NCBI GenBank assembly: GCA_033964015.1
Contig: CM066916.1
Coordinates: 13,928,501-13,992,500, forward strand
Source of the DNA: Scolanthus callimorphus
Lineage: Eukaryota > Cnidaria > Anthozoa > Actiniaria > Edwardsiidae
Direction: 5' to 3'
Length of the DNA stretch: 64,000 nucleotides
The number at the start of each line of letters is the position of its first letter. Within the stretch, counting starts at the first letter, position 1. Positions 47,501 through 59,169 of this stretch are shown here, one piece after another. The translations under genes and the position numbers were made by a program. The notes under the pieces are model-generated. The model had not been told where the DNA came from. It did no database searches and saw only the letters and a program-made list of their open reading frames with translations.

Positions 47501-50500
47501 GAATTGGGTGGCAACAAGATGTAAACACCGTTAGCCGATTTGGTTTATTGTTCACGAAGGGGGCTCAAATCCCGAGCCTCTCCGCGTTGTATCTGGAATG
47601 TGCAGGCACACCGTTATAATCCCCGTTATATTTGCAAGAGCGGGTGTATCTTCTCCAGCTATATGACTTTTATTGTTTTACAAGATTGCACTTATTGCTG
47701 CTAGTATTTATTTCAAATGTTGTGGTGATAACGCGGACGGCAGTTTCTTTTGATAAGGATAAGCTCACCTGTAAGGAGTATCTAAAGATGCTGATGTACT
47801 TGATCCATGCCAACCACGAGCCTACGGAATCCAGGTTTAAGAGTAACCCGCTAAACACCTACAAGCGAAAAGAAAAACAACAAGACTTGTCATGCGTAGC
47901 CGCTAGCAAACAATCTTAGGCCAATTCTGTCTGGTCGATATTCCCGCTCGCCATATATGGAAAAGCTTGGTGTCCTTCTTTCTTGGACTTCCGGTTTCGT
48001 ATGCTTCCACAGACGCGGCAAAACGAATACGCATGCGCGAGTCCCTGTGGTGGCTTGTCACATTTTACAAGCTGGATTGGCTTCGACAGCAAATTTAATC
48101 CGTAATTTTAGCCTTTTCCAAGCTGTCCAAAGGTGTCTTCTCATATCAAAGCTTGAACTACTTGAAAACCAGAGCTTGTTGTTTGGCACAAATATGGCGA
48201 CCATGGTCTTTTCTCCCCATTCGCCAACTTCAACTCTCATTTTCACCTCGGGTGCAAGCACCAAACTATGAGGTGCAAAATATGTTTTTTTGAATAACTA
48301 AAAACTTTACTTTTCTTGGATTTTGAAGCTTCCGTTTTTGAATTTCGTGCAAGGTGTCAGGAAAGACCTGGACAGGAAGTGAGAAGCTGCGCGTGCGTAG
48401 CACGTTTTGCCGCGGTGTCCCACAGCCTCCGACAATCAGCATGACCGAGAGGCCAATAGAAAAGCAGGTTTCAAAATCTTTCTGTAGCCAAACTCTTCTC
48501 CTCTGGTTGCTGTTATCTATAGATTGGTGAAATGAGAGTGGACTCACCATCATAAAGACATACGGTAGAGCGATCAGAAGGTTGGCGATAGCAAACGTCT
48601 TTACGCTGGCGCTGACGAAGAACGAGAGCCCGCATGCGCAGAGTGACGTCAGCAATAATGTCAACACGAAGATGAAAAACTTGATGACGTCAAGTCTGAA
48701 TCCTGCAACGATACGATGTGATGATAATGTTATTAGTGAACACAAGGATTGGTAATGTTTGTCTGCCAGAAAAATACCAAGTAAGAGAAGGATCCATTTC
48801 CACCGTCACAATGGAAGAAGTTTATGTAATATTTTCGATTAAAAAGTGTCAATTAAAGTATTTTTACACCGTTTTCGGTGGTGTCGAAACGTATATCAAT
48901 CCGCGTCCACACTGCCGTATTGGTATCGTTTGACCTGTCCTGAAGAACAGCCATCGCTGAGATTACTAAACAGGGAAAAACTATCCAATTTTGTGTACTA
49001 AGAATCTCTAGAACTCTTTAGAATAAAATAAGTGTGTTTTATTATTTTAGCTGTATAAAATACTGCACCGCGGGTTAAAACATTTTCAAAAGTCTCAATC
49101 CTAAAACAAAATTATATATTTATTTATAAGTTATTTCTTCTTACATAGCCTGCTAGTCCATTGTATAAGCTTTCGAACGATATACAGGTTGGCATGTTTT
49201 GGTTAAACTAAAGACGTGTATGATTGTTTTTCCAGGACGCGCCATGAAGGTTCTCAGTAACCTTAACAAAAATGTAAAAATCAATCAGGCGATGTGCACA
49301 AAGACAGACACGCCCCGTCTCAGCAAAAGCAGCACCATAATTTATGTATAGTATTGCTGCTTTTGTATTTGCTGTGACTCTTACCGATCATAAAGTAGAC
49401 AATAGCGGAGAACCCTGTAATGGGGATCAGCCTCATGGGTATAATGTCACATAACACCTTGGCAAGGAAGTACGCGGATACCCTGTAATAACCGCCTGCA
49501 GATTCGTGCCTGTAACGACAATAGTTCTCAGTGAAGACTGAATGGCAACTGGAATGATATTTACAACGTTATGTTCTAGAATATTTGCATTCGAGGGCAC
49601 AGACTGCAATGAGTAATGAGTTCTAGCCTTACGTCGGGACTGAAATGTAAAGGTGGATGCACAAATTCGAGTTTGCTTGGTGCACACTTTGCGACATAAC
49701 GACATTAGGAAAATATCACGCGAACAAAATTTAGTGGTTTCAAAACGTTGAAGACCACAAAAAATAACATTAAGATTGCTTTGGTGAAGTAATGTAATGA
49801 TGATCCATAACGTCCTTTGTTGTTATGTCGCTAGTGTGGACTGGGCTTTAGTTTTCTGATATGATATGATCACGCTTTGTTTTGTGAAACTTAACTTGGT
49901 ACAACTCACATGAAATTTTACGTTCCTGGATGAATAGCTCCACAGCCGACAGATTGCCAAATACCATATTCATTATAATAAAGAAGAATGCTCCAACTCT
50001 AAACAGATAAGATATATATTTGTTAGCTCAGCAGATTCAAGAAGGAATTGCCATGGCCGAAGTAACAAAACTTGAGTTGACAGTTGACGCGTGAACGATA
50101 GAAATAGAAAACTGACCTGTTTTGAAGCCCGTGTACACCATTTGTTTGTTGGAAGTAAATCGCCCCGACGATAAGCGCAAAGATCACCATTGTCGCCATC
50201 TACAACCGAGGAAGTAATATATCAAACACGAGACAGCGTGTGAAGTAATATATCAAGCACGAGAGAGCGTGTCGCATCAGGATGTCCAAACATCGAGAAG
50301 TTTGTTATAAAAACGAGGCAAAGATGTAGCTTCTCAAATGATCCACTTGATATCGGGGGGAAAAAGAAATAAAATATCAAAAATCTATGCAAACTAAATA
50401 TCGCGCATCCAAACCTTATTCACGCTTATGTTTTTCTTTGTTTAAACTTGATAAATTATTAATGAGTTTGAGAACAGAAATTTAATGTGAAAAAATGGGG

Positions 50501-53500
50501 ACACTCGGTTTTACCTAAAGAAGTTATGGAAATCAGGAAAGGGGATCCATGGCTTAGACCAAAAACTATTATCATATATCAAATATTATTTTGTACGCCA
50601 AGAATCGGTAATTATTTTTTACGTAAAGAATCGAAGATATAGTGTTATGTGTTATGCATTGATAAGCAATCACGGCCAAATCCAACGAATACTATCGAGG
50701 GAACAACATTAAGCATACCTGCATGACTGATGTCTGTGGATTGCGAAGGATGTTCTTGACCGCCCGGCCAGACACGTAGTAAAGCTGAATAAAAGAATGT
50801 CAGCCGCTGTCAAAGGCTGGAGAAACGTTTGGCTCTCACAAGGCAGTTAGGTCGCTCATACAAAGCACGACAGTTTTTGTTAAATTTCAAGTCAATAGCC
50901 GTTTTCACATTAGCCGTATTCACACTAGAGACGAGTTTCTAGGCAGAAAAAGTTCCTGCTTTATGTCAATTCTGCTCAAAACCACTTGCTTGTTATGTCT
51001 AAACTTTCTCCTTCAAAAAAATTGTTTTCACGTGATCACAGAAGAACAGGGAACCATATTCAAGGCGAGAAACTCGTCTCAGACAGGAAACTTGTCTCTA
51101 GTGTGAATACAGCTAATAGAGAGGGAAAAATCGTCTGAGACGAGTTTTTCGTCCGGAAGGAAAACTCGTCTTAGTGTGAAACCGGGACGAGAGGGATTTT
51201 TGATGGGAAATCTTAGTGTGAAACCGGGACGAGACGGAGTTTTGTCGGGAAATGTGTGAATTCGTATCAGGCGGAAAACTCGTCAGAAGAAAAACCCGCC
51301 ATGACGAGTTTTCCGTCCTCTAGTGTGAATACGTCTAATCTGTTAGTCGGGTATCACTATTAATGTGACATTCATCATCATCAGTTTTTTCCCATCTGGC
51401 ACGGGATCGGCCCTAGGGCGCGGCTGCTTGGAGAGCGGTGGAAATCTAATCTCCAACATCCGCTCGAAGTCTTCCTTTATCATATCGTCTTAAGGGCCTG
51501 TTGTTTGCTGACCCCTAGCGTGTCTTCCACTTTCCTCCACGACCTTCGTTTGTCAACATCACTATCTTCTCAATCGCATCATTCTGCATTCTGCATACAT
51601 GCGCTACGTATTTGAGGGACTGTACATGGCAGAAATTTTCATTCGGTTGTGATCGGGTCAGTTCGTACAGCTTACGTTCGAGATCTTAAACGCCCAATCT
51701 ATCTCGCCATCGACAATTAGCCGTATTCACACTAGAGACGGAAAACTCGTCTGAGACGAGTTCTCGTCAGAAAAAGTTCCTGCTTTTTGTCAATTCTGCT
51801 CAGAAACACTTTCTTGTTATCTGTCTAAACTTTCTCCTTCAAAAAAATTATTTTCACGTGATCACAGAAGAACAGGGAACCATATTCAAGGCGAGAAACT
51901 CGTCTCAGACGGGAAACTCGTCTCTAGTGTGAATACAGCTATTATTTCATTTTTGATTCCTTGCTTGTCAAGAGACTCAAGAGGGAACAGATAACTGCCA
52001 TTGATACTCCTAGTGTTCAAGTTAACTTCTACGAATTCCCCGACACCGATGCTGAAAAAATGACGATAAAACCACCCTTGACTCGTCTAATGTGAATTCT
52101 CGTCGGTGTTTAAAGACGAGTTTCACGTCACGAATTCACATTAGACGGGAAACTCGTCTGACGAGAAACTGTAGTGTGAAAACGGCTATTGACTCTTTCC
52201 AGAAACTATAAGGGGAGTTTCTGTTCTTTCGGTTTACGCTTCGCAGCAGCAACGTTTCTTGAAAAGGTATGCTGTAACACACGGGAGGCGAAAAGGACAA
52301 AAGTGTGCCTCGTTTCAATCGGTTCACAAAGTTTAAATGCTTAACATTTTCTTTTGAAGGAATTGGGAAATTATTTCTCTGACAGAACCAGACTAGACCA
52401 ACCCAACCGTTTGAAAATTAATCGCCGATTTTATCGTCAATTTCACTACATCTTTAGAAACGTGGTATACATACTGTAGCAACCGAACTGCGAACATCGT
52501 TGACCAATCAAAACACTGGCAATACCTGTGTGAAGAAGGATGTGGCGTAGCCAATCTCTCTGACATCCACGTGACCTAGGGACTGCTCGTTGATGCTACA
52601 ATCTTCAAGGATGGGTTGGATGGCATTGTCGACTGTTTGGCGTAACTGGACTCTTTATAGGCAGCCGATAAATCATGATACGCGGGCTGGCGATGGTGTT
52701 CGTCTACCAATACCACCGCAGAGTCTAACAAAAAAAAACACAATTAATAGTAATCTCACAATCTGTTTGGTTGATTTATCGTGGTGAATTAAATAATAAT
52801 AATAATAATAATCCTTTATTAAAAATCTAATAATACTATAAAAATCTAATATTTACACATATAATATTTAAGGAATAACAATTATTATCAATATAAAATT
52901 CGTAAAAAGACTAAATTTAGTGTTCTATTTATAGAACGGCACGAAACCTCACCTTCTCGCGAAATAAATGATCAACGAATCAAAATGCTTAGACACGGCA
53001 CAATACCACCACGGCGTGGGTAGCGCACGAAATTTAAACAAAAATGTTGAACAGCAACAACAGTGACAACAGAACAAGAATGACAACAGCAGCAACAACG
53101 ACGCCAGCCTTTGCCTCCCCCCCCCCCCCCCCCCCCACACACACACAGAAACTCTTGCTTGTAGCCTCTCTCCCTCCCCCTTCGCGGTCGTCCCATATTT
53201 CTCTGCCTCTGAACTCCCCTCCCCCCCCCAAAAAAAAAACCCATACACACGGAAACGGTTGCCTGTCGCCCCTCTCTTTCATCCTCGCCCCATATTTCGG
53301 GCGGCTGTGGTAAATCATCGAACATCTCGAAATTTGGGGCTTTTCTCTGAAATGTAATCCCACGGCAGCGCTTGCTGCTGCGCTAGTCGGCTCTCGAGTG
53401 TTTTTACCCGATATTCTATTTTTTGCGCGCGGGATTCCTGTGTCGCGACACAGGAACCCCGCGCGCAAAAAAATCAAATATCCGAAAAAAAACAAAAACT

Positions 53501-56500
53501 GGAGAGTCGACTAGCAGGGTACCTGCGCAGACTAAAAGCAATGTTCATAATTATTTTGAAAACATACCAGACGAGGTAGCCACAACCCTTCGGTTCGCCT
53601 CCATCTCATTAATGACGTCCATGAAATAGTCGGGAGGGTTGTTGTGAGCTTCGCATGTGTATCCTATGAACAAATAACGAATAAATTGGTATTCAAAAGC
53701 AGAAATAAAACAAGAACCTGAAATATCAAATACTCATTTTTGTTCCATTGTAACCACAAGGCGAAGGGTAAGGTTGCCTGTTTATTGGGCATCTTTAGTA
53801 GATGGCAGACGAGACAGGATTTCCCATGGCAACTCTCGTTATCCGTTAGACGAATTTAAAAATGGCGGGTCATATAAAGCCATTGCGTGCCGACACGTAA
53901 CGCTTCCTAACACTCATATTTCTGGACATTTGTGACATATTATAGCCATTGTTAGCCGGACGCCCAAGTGAGAAGTGCTAAAAAAAGCACAAGGGATATT
54001 AGTCTTCTAGGTTGATCTACTCTATGGTTTCACGTATTTTGCTACGTGCCGAGGTCTGTGGTAAAAATCGGCTTTCATAGGGAGTGTACTAGTTCAATAG
54101 ATGGAACATGCTCGATGACCCATTGCCCAAAGGTAAACCCGCCGGGGGATTTTTTAGGGACCAGGAAAAAGCAGCGCTGGATTGCCGGGCATGTATAGGT
54201 GGTCTGGGCAGAATACAGCATACCACATGCTCGGAAACCCACGCTACATATTTAATGTTCAACTTACCAATGCTCTCGAATACTCCAGGGCATCGGCTGC
54301 GAGCCCTTGGTACACAATCTCGCCCTGAGACAACAGTATCATGTTGTCAAACAACTTGAAGATGGAGTAACGAGGCTGATGAATTGAGAAGATTATAGTC
54401 TTGCCGCGCCTACCAAGTCTGCAGGGCAAACGGCAAGATTTCACAATTAATAGCTGTGTAATTTCCTCAAGGTAGCACCAAGAAAACAATAAACACTTAT
54501 TATTTGTTTTCCCGAGATCTCGATATTTCCCGAGACAAAGTCGACCAAGCATCACAAATAGCTGTGTAATACTTTCTCAAGGGAGGATCAAGAACATAAT
54601 GTGTACTATCCACAATGTCGCAAGCTACGACATGCATATCATCTAATGTCCAATTCTTAAAATAACCTTGATCAACACATTACAACCTCCTTGATTGAAT
54701 GGACGATTCCAACTACAACGCACGCGCGCGCTGCATGTCGGTAGATGTGGGACATTTGTCGAACAAACTGTGAAAATGCGCGCGCAGCATTCGCCTTTGA
54801 CACACGAGCGCCATCTTGAATTTTTCAGCCGATTTATTCAGCATGGAAACGAGGCCACGCAGGGTGCGGGTTTTGCTCATGTTGGAAAGCGAAGCCTGAT
54901 GCTGGGATTTATCGTACAAAAGTTGACCAAACTACCAATAAATACTCCTTATTTGTTTTAGAACCAAAAAGTTGATTGTCTCATTGCCTTTCCTGCTTTC
55001 CCGGGTCATTCTGGAAACAAAATGGCGGCGCGCGGCAAAGGCGAATTCTGGTAGTTGTGGGATACGACTTTGGCATTTCTGAATAAAGACGAGCTCGCGC
55101 GCTTATAGCTGAAACCATTGTAATCACTCCTATAGGTTTTATTCAGAATTGGTGCAATCACTTGTTTGTTCAAGATGGCGTATGTGTGGCTATGCAACGA
55201 ATGCGCGGAAAACAGAAATAAGTACTTACGCACTCAAAAGCCGGATAACACTACAAGCCGTAGATGCATCCAGACCAGTTGTTGGCTCATCCAAGAACAA
55301 CACAGAAGGGGCCGTAATTAGCTCCATACCAATACTAGTTCGCTTTTTCTCGCCACCTGACACACACACGTATGAATTCGGTGCCAACCTTTTGATCCGC
55401 TACGATGTTCAGTCCGAGGTCGTCAATAATCTCGTTCACACGTGCTTCTCTGTCTTTTTTCCTGAGTGAGCGCGGGAGCCGCAGGCAAGCAGAGAAATTC
55501 AAGTTCTCACGGATTGTCAGTGTTCCCATGACAACATCATCCTACAAAAATAGTTTTGACAATTTTGACATGCCTATCTCATGTACTATTTCATTGGTGG
55601 TCTTCAAAACATCTCTCGCACGCCTTTTCATTCACATGTGATGAGCGTTAAAGGTTATTTGAAATCCGCTATATAAAACATACCTGAACAACATAGCCAG
55701 AAACACACTTGAAGTTGACTGGCTGACGTCTTCCGTCAATCAGGACGGTACCTAACAAGTGACGAGAGTCCTTTCTTGCTGCCAGAATATCTAACAATCT
55801 GACAAAGAATGATATCGTATGAGCTACCAATGACCTTTTTTACACTGCTCTTTGCACAAATGTTTGAGTGGTCCGGTTTTCAAAGTCGTGAGAGTAGTGG
55901 TCTAGTTTGTGAAATATTTAGTTTGTATGTAGGTGGAAAGGAAATGCAAATACTCATGTTTTTGCTAGGGCAAGGGGCTTCAAGTTCATATCAGCTTTGA
56001 AATTGTATGAAAGAGGTGTAGCTAGAGCATTCAGTAGCCGTTTATTTTTCGTCTAATGGATGCCGTTTATATTTAGTGGCATAGGCAGAATCTTGCCAAT
56101 GGGGGACCCAGTGGCCACTGCTGCTTATTTCCCCATATATTTAGAAATTTTGTCACATGTTTCTTGTTTTTTAGTGCTTAAAAGAGAGGGGCTCGGGGCC
56201 TTCCTAAATAATTAGTATAAAGTTAACTGTGACCTCACGTTGTTTTTCCACTTCCAGTTGGTCCAAGGATGGCATTGATTCCCGGTTTCATAATACCACT
56301 AGAACAAGACAAACATATTAATTTATAAATTTATTGTACACAAATGCAGTGACATTGAAAAAAAACCCTCCATATTCTACAGAAATAGGTCCCTTAAAGC
56401 ATACGAAAGGGTGGGAGCTTGGACCCCCCCCCCTTTTGTTTAGGAAATAGTATGCCTGCATGTAGTTGTTTATACCTAAAGGGGAATGGAGTTCAGTACA

Positions 56501-57671
56501 GAAATCAAACCTCCCCACCCCTTTTGTTTAGGAAATAGTATGCCTGCATGCTAGCCGCCGGCCTAAGAGAGGAGGAAATCACTGCTCACAGGGTACCTGC
56601 ATGTAGTTGTTTATACCTAAAGGGGAATAGACCCAATCGGCTAACGGTGTTTACATCTTGTTGCCACCCAATTCAGATCATGTGATGATTCCTTTGGGTG
56701 GTTACAATTGTTCATCTTATACATACTGGCATGCGCTCGGTCGTGTGTAAGAAATTGGACAATTGTAACCACCCAAGGGAATCATCACATGATATGAATT
56801 GGGTGGCAACAAGATGTAAACACCGTTAGCCGATTGGGTCTATGGAGTTCAGTACAAGAAATCAAACAATTAGAGGAGCCAGCCCCTCTTATCTGCTCAC
56901 CCCAATTTCCCCTTGTCATTCATTCCCATTCTCTCCCCTTTACAATGCCTGTGAAACCCCCCAGGGGGGACTCCCTATTTTTCGGGCAGGAGGCTCATCA
57001 GGAACTTTCGATTTACCCTGAAAAGGTACCTAAAATGGTGTCGCATAGTTGATTTTGACCCCTAAAAGATACCAACAAGATGTATTTTCCCTCATAATTT
57101 TCTCTCAGATTTTTTTAGTTCAACAACAAAAAAAAAACTGCCAATCGAAAATATTCAAAATCAATAAAAATATTAACGGTGCGCGCAAAACACATTTTAC
57201 TTCGCTATTGTTCCCTTGGATAATGGATCTTTTCGATGAAATGGAGTTGATTTCTGCCTTGAGTGCACTTTAAGGTATTAAGCATCATTCCCTTAATTTG
57301 GTGAGATCTCCACTCCGCCCAAATCTTAACTTTTACATATAACTTCATACATGTAGGGTAACTCTTTATTTTGAAAAGAATCTTTTAATTGTTGTTGTAC
57401 ATCATGTAGGACAAGGTACTGTACATCTGATAGCTTGCATACCATACCTAAGATCTTTCAGTATGTCTTTGTCAGCCTTTCTGCCTTCCACTTTCGTTCG
57501 CACTGTATAATATATATTGTGGAATGTTATCACAGATCCCTTTCCTGTTTCATGGTGGTTGTTTGGTGGAATCTTGTCTGCATTCTCAGACACATGGAAT
57601 GGATTGGTGGAATAGTCACAGTGAACAGAGTTGTGCCCCAAAAGGGGTGAATTTTCATGAGCTTTATTCAT
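35550..57671 (-). CDS. ABCG2-like half ABC transporter, 15 exons, frame broken as assembled
   Basis: Exons: 57671-57448, 56298-56239, 55798-55684, 55541-55230, 54418-54268, 53663-53568, 52724-52526, 50784-50719, 50199-50117, 49998-49910, 49509-49385, 48702-48548, 47858-47769, 46461-46403, 35691-35550. Order is NBD then TMD, as in the ABCG family; such proteins dimerise in the plasma membrane and export lipophilic compounds. Visible: Walker [10 protein letters not shown] (K93), Q-loop ending exon 3, signature VSGGEKKRT, Walker [14 protein letters not shown]-loop [15 protein letters not shown], six membrane segments, outer-loop sequon NIT. Exon lengths give 655 aa after correction, the length of human ABCG2. 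Four one-base faults: one extra base in the CA run of exon 4 (55360-55370, signature motif), one missing base at the exon 5/6 junction, one missing in an A-run in exon 7 (T on plus, 52636-52638), one missing in a T-run in exon 10 (49913-49915). The last intron is 10.7 kb. Confidence 0.9.
35879..36008. repeat. Foldback, ~130 bp
   Basis: TTACTAACC, GAGGGCAGTACGGAA and TTCCAGACT are mirrored by AGTCTGGAA, TTCCGTACTGCCC and GGTTAGTAA. It is in the last ABCG2-like intron, 190 bp from exon 15. Confidence 0.75.
36312..37047. mobile_element. PIF/Harbinger-like non-autonomous element, 736 bp, TTA TSD
   Basis: The ends GGGAGCGTTCATAATTTATC (36312) and its complement (to 37047) extend as TIRs of over 35 bp. 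TTA flanks both sides (36309-36311, 37048-37050), the usual three-base target of the PIF/Harbinger superfamily. The interior has long G runs (about 20 and 27 G). No transposase frame. Confidence 0.78.
37071..38565. repeat. Inverted repeat, ~610-bp arms, 118-bp spacer
   Basis: Left arm 37071-37677 is the reverse complement of 37796-38565, the right arm being longer because of an insertion at about 38349-38518. Identity is high by eye with a few indels. Both arms lie in the last ABCG2-like intron. Confidence 0.8.
37658..40121 (+). repeat. 1.23 kb tandem duplication
   Basis: Unit 1 is 37658-38887 and unit 2 is 38888-40121. By direct reading I found six differences: five are one-base changes in homopolymer length (C3/C4, G3/G4, G3/G2, T3/T4, T5/T6) and one is a T/G substitution. 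Small open frames at 38503-38761 and 39736-39994 are copies of each other and carry no known motif. Confidence 0.88.
38349..38518. mobile_element. ~170-bp MITE inside the right arm
   Basis: Ends ACGTTTGGACGTTTGGAAGT and complement of AACGCAACTTTCAAACGTTC form the inverted termini. The left arm near 37110 reads straight through CCTATGACGTAACGTGC, the equivalent empty site. A second copy rides in unit 2 of the tandem duplication (about 39582-39751). Confidence 0.7.
40675..40817. repeat. Foldback, ~143 bp
   Basis: ACACTTAATGACTGC, GGGAAACAGCGAGTTTTGTT and AATCTCGATGTTTCCC are mirrored on the right. Just upstream (40519-40600), GGGCTACAA/TTGTAGCCC and GCCCGCGCGGGC palindromes occur. Confidence 0.75.
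41470..42710 (+). repeat. Satellite-like array, four diverged units of 340-410 bp
   Basis: Units start near 41477, 41843, 42187 and 42598 at CTGAACCTAGTACCATGACG-like words and share GTTCTTGGAATTTGTGTCCA, AGATCTTCGC and GTAATTATTCAGGT blocks. Units 2 and 3 are most alike. Open frames here repeat from unit to unit and have no known domain. Confidence 0.75.
43737..46030. mobile_element. Giant foldback (palindrome) of 2.3 kb, arms ~1.14 kb
   Basis: 43737-44882 and 44889-46030 are near-complete reverse complements around the spacer TTTGCT, with the centre reading GGTATATACTAA ... TTAGTATATACC. Each outer ~115 bp is itself a palindrome (CACTTATTCTATTTCAATT at both sides of a GAGAGCCGCAGGCTC turn). 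The arms hold short open frames on both strands without known motifs. It lies in the last ABCG2-like intron. Confidence 0.85.
47345..47540. mobile_element. TA-type MITE, copy of the 56630 family
   Basis: GGTGTTTACATCTTG, CAATTCAGATCATGTAATGA on the left and GATCTGAATTGGGTGGCAAC, GATGTAAACACCGTTAGCCGA on the right form the arms, diverged from 56630-56840. In ABCG2-like intron 13. Confidence 0.75.
50911..51115 (+). mobile_element. TAGCCGTATTCACACTAGAG MITE, copy 1 (205 bp)
   Basis: Inverted ends TAGCCGTATTCACACTAGAG and CTCTAGTGTGAATACAGCTA; the interior contains TTTTCACGTGATCACAGAAG. Confidence 0.75.
51718..51941 (+). mobile_element. TAGCCGTATTCACACTAGAG MITE, copy 2 (224 bp)
   Basis: Same ends and interior as copy 1, with roughly 20 bp more near the left end (GGAAAACTCGTCTGAGACGA). 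Confidence 0.75.
53383..53514. repeat. GC-centred foldback, 132 bp
   Basis: CTAGTCG, TTTTTGCGCGCGGGATTCCT and TGTGTCGCGACACA form a palindrome centred near 53447; the central ~50 bp pair almost perfectly. It lies 54 bp from exon 6 of the ABCG2-like gene. Confidence 0.8.
56630..56840. mobile_element. TA-flanked MITE, 211 bp, with paralogous empty site
   Basis: TIRs start GACCCAATCGGCTAACGGTG and pair over about 80 bp. TA lies at 56628-56629 and 56841-56842. The surrounding sequence (TATACCTAAAGGGGAA ... TGGAGTTCAGTACA) also occurs uninterrupted at 56471-56500, so that copy shows the site without the element. Confidence 0.85.
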
Positions 57672-57828
57672 CTGAAAATAGATTTGGGATAAACATAATA
57701 AGTATAAACAAATCAGTGAATAGTCATTTTCCCATGCTCTGATTGGTTCCTGAAATAGTAGATAGCACTAATATAGAGATTTCGGAACTGCCTAAAAGCG
57801 GAGCTCAGTTCAATACATTACTGTTGAG

Positions 57829-58255
57829 GTATCGACTTTTCTAGTTTTGATGAGGTCATCGATGATGTCATGCCACATGACTTCAGGGATGCACTCCCTT
57901 GCCTCCAAGATACTTTACCCAAGTTTGGTCACCTAGCGATGTTGCCTTCTTGATATATTGACTTTCCAAGTTTTGATGATGTCATCGATGACGTCATGCC
58001 ATGTGACAGTGCACCCCCTTGCCTCGAAGACAACTTTATCAAAGTTTGGTCACCTAGCGATGTTGCCTTCTTGAGATATTGACTTTTCTAGTTTTGATGA
58101 CGTCATGCTACGTGACCTTGGTGGTGCACCCCTTTGCCTCCAAGATAACTTTGCCCAAGTTTGGTCACCTAGCAATGTTGCCTTCTTGAGATATTGACTT
58201 TTCCAGTTTTGATGACATCATCAATGACGTCATGCCACACGACCTTGGTTGGGCC
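57829..58255. promoter_or_regulatory. Four ~105-bp repeats with CRE-like TGACGTCA sites
   Basis: Each unit contains TTGACTTTTCTAGTTTTGAT, a TGACGTCATGCCA block and AAGTTTGGTCACCTAGCGAT. Exact TGACGTCA palindromes lie at 57989-57996, 58098-58105 and 58225-58232; the first unit has TGATGTCA. They begin 160 bp upstream of the ABCG2-like start codon. The repeats are certain; regulation by CREB/ATF factors is inference. Confidence 0.6.
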
Positions 58256-59169
58256 TAGCCCTGAAGCTCCGCTAAAACTAGAACATTTTTTGATGAAAAA
58301 TCCTTTTTTCAAACGTGTGCACGCACGTGCTAGCCTATTTTCTCTGAAATTAGGATGCCTGTGTGCCGGGCGGACACACACACACGGAATTACACTATTG
58401 GTTTTATTCAGTAATGAAAAAGAAAAAAAACATATCTCCAGAACGAAAGCTCCAATAACGACCAAACATGACAAAAGTTGTCTTTAGGTTGATAGCTGTC
58501 TATTGTGAAAGTCACATGACATGACTTCATTGTTTACATCATAAAAAATGACAAAAACTTCTCAAACCACTCAAAAGCAACTTGATGGTTATACGTCTGA
58601 ATTCTGATACCACTTTTCCTTATGTATGATGGTCTGCTCAGGAGCTCCGCTAATAGATAATAATAGATAACACTATTTAATGGCAGCTCATTTCATGAGC
58701 AATACCAAGTTTAACATCTTTTAATCCACTGTATTTTATTCTACTGGTTTGGTGCTAAAACAACTATCCCCCTGGGTTTGAACCGTGGTAAAATGACCAA
58801 AAGAAAACACTCTGTAGCCCCGCATAGTAAATTTTCAAATTCTGCTGCTACCAACGGAAGTAAAAATTCACCAACAGTCAAAGCTTGTTAGTTTGTAAAC
58901 ATTGCCGATGTTGTACATGTATCATGGAGGCTACAGAGTGTTTGTTTTTGTTGGCTCTAGGGTAGGTTGGGAGATCAATTTCCAATGGTCATGCATATTG
59001 AAATTTCTTTGGTTGGTTGTTTTGCACTGATCATTGGCAAATGACTTGTGCTTTACTAAAATGTGTTTTGAATCTTTTAATCCACCATATTTTATTCTAT
59101 TGATTTGGTATATTGTGTTTTCAATAAAGTTAGTCACGTGGAAAGAGAAGAGGCACCAGCTAGCGGCGC

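Larger units (their letters stand above)
50891..52192. mobile_element. Outer TIR element (~1.3 kb) holding two inner MITEs
   Basis: GTCAATAGCCGTTTTCACA at 50891 is matched by its exact complement ending at 52192 (19 bp). Between them lie the MITEs 50911-51115 and 51718-51941 and several GAAACTCGTC/GACGAGTTT words. It is in ABCG2-like intron 7. Confidence 0.65.

Noticed and set aside
47957..48271. 104-aa plus-strand frame
   Set aside because: Lies in an ABCG2-like intron, with no motif.
51370..51700. GC-richer segment (CGCGGCTGCTTGGAGAGCGG) as a SINE or gene fragment
   Set aside because: No A/B box, tail or duplication recognised.
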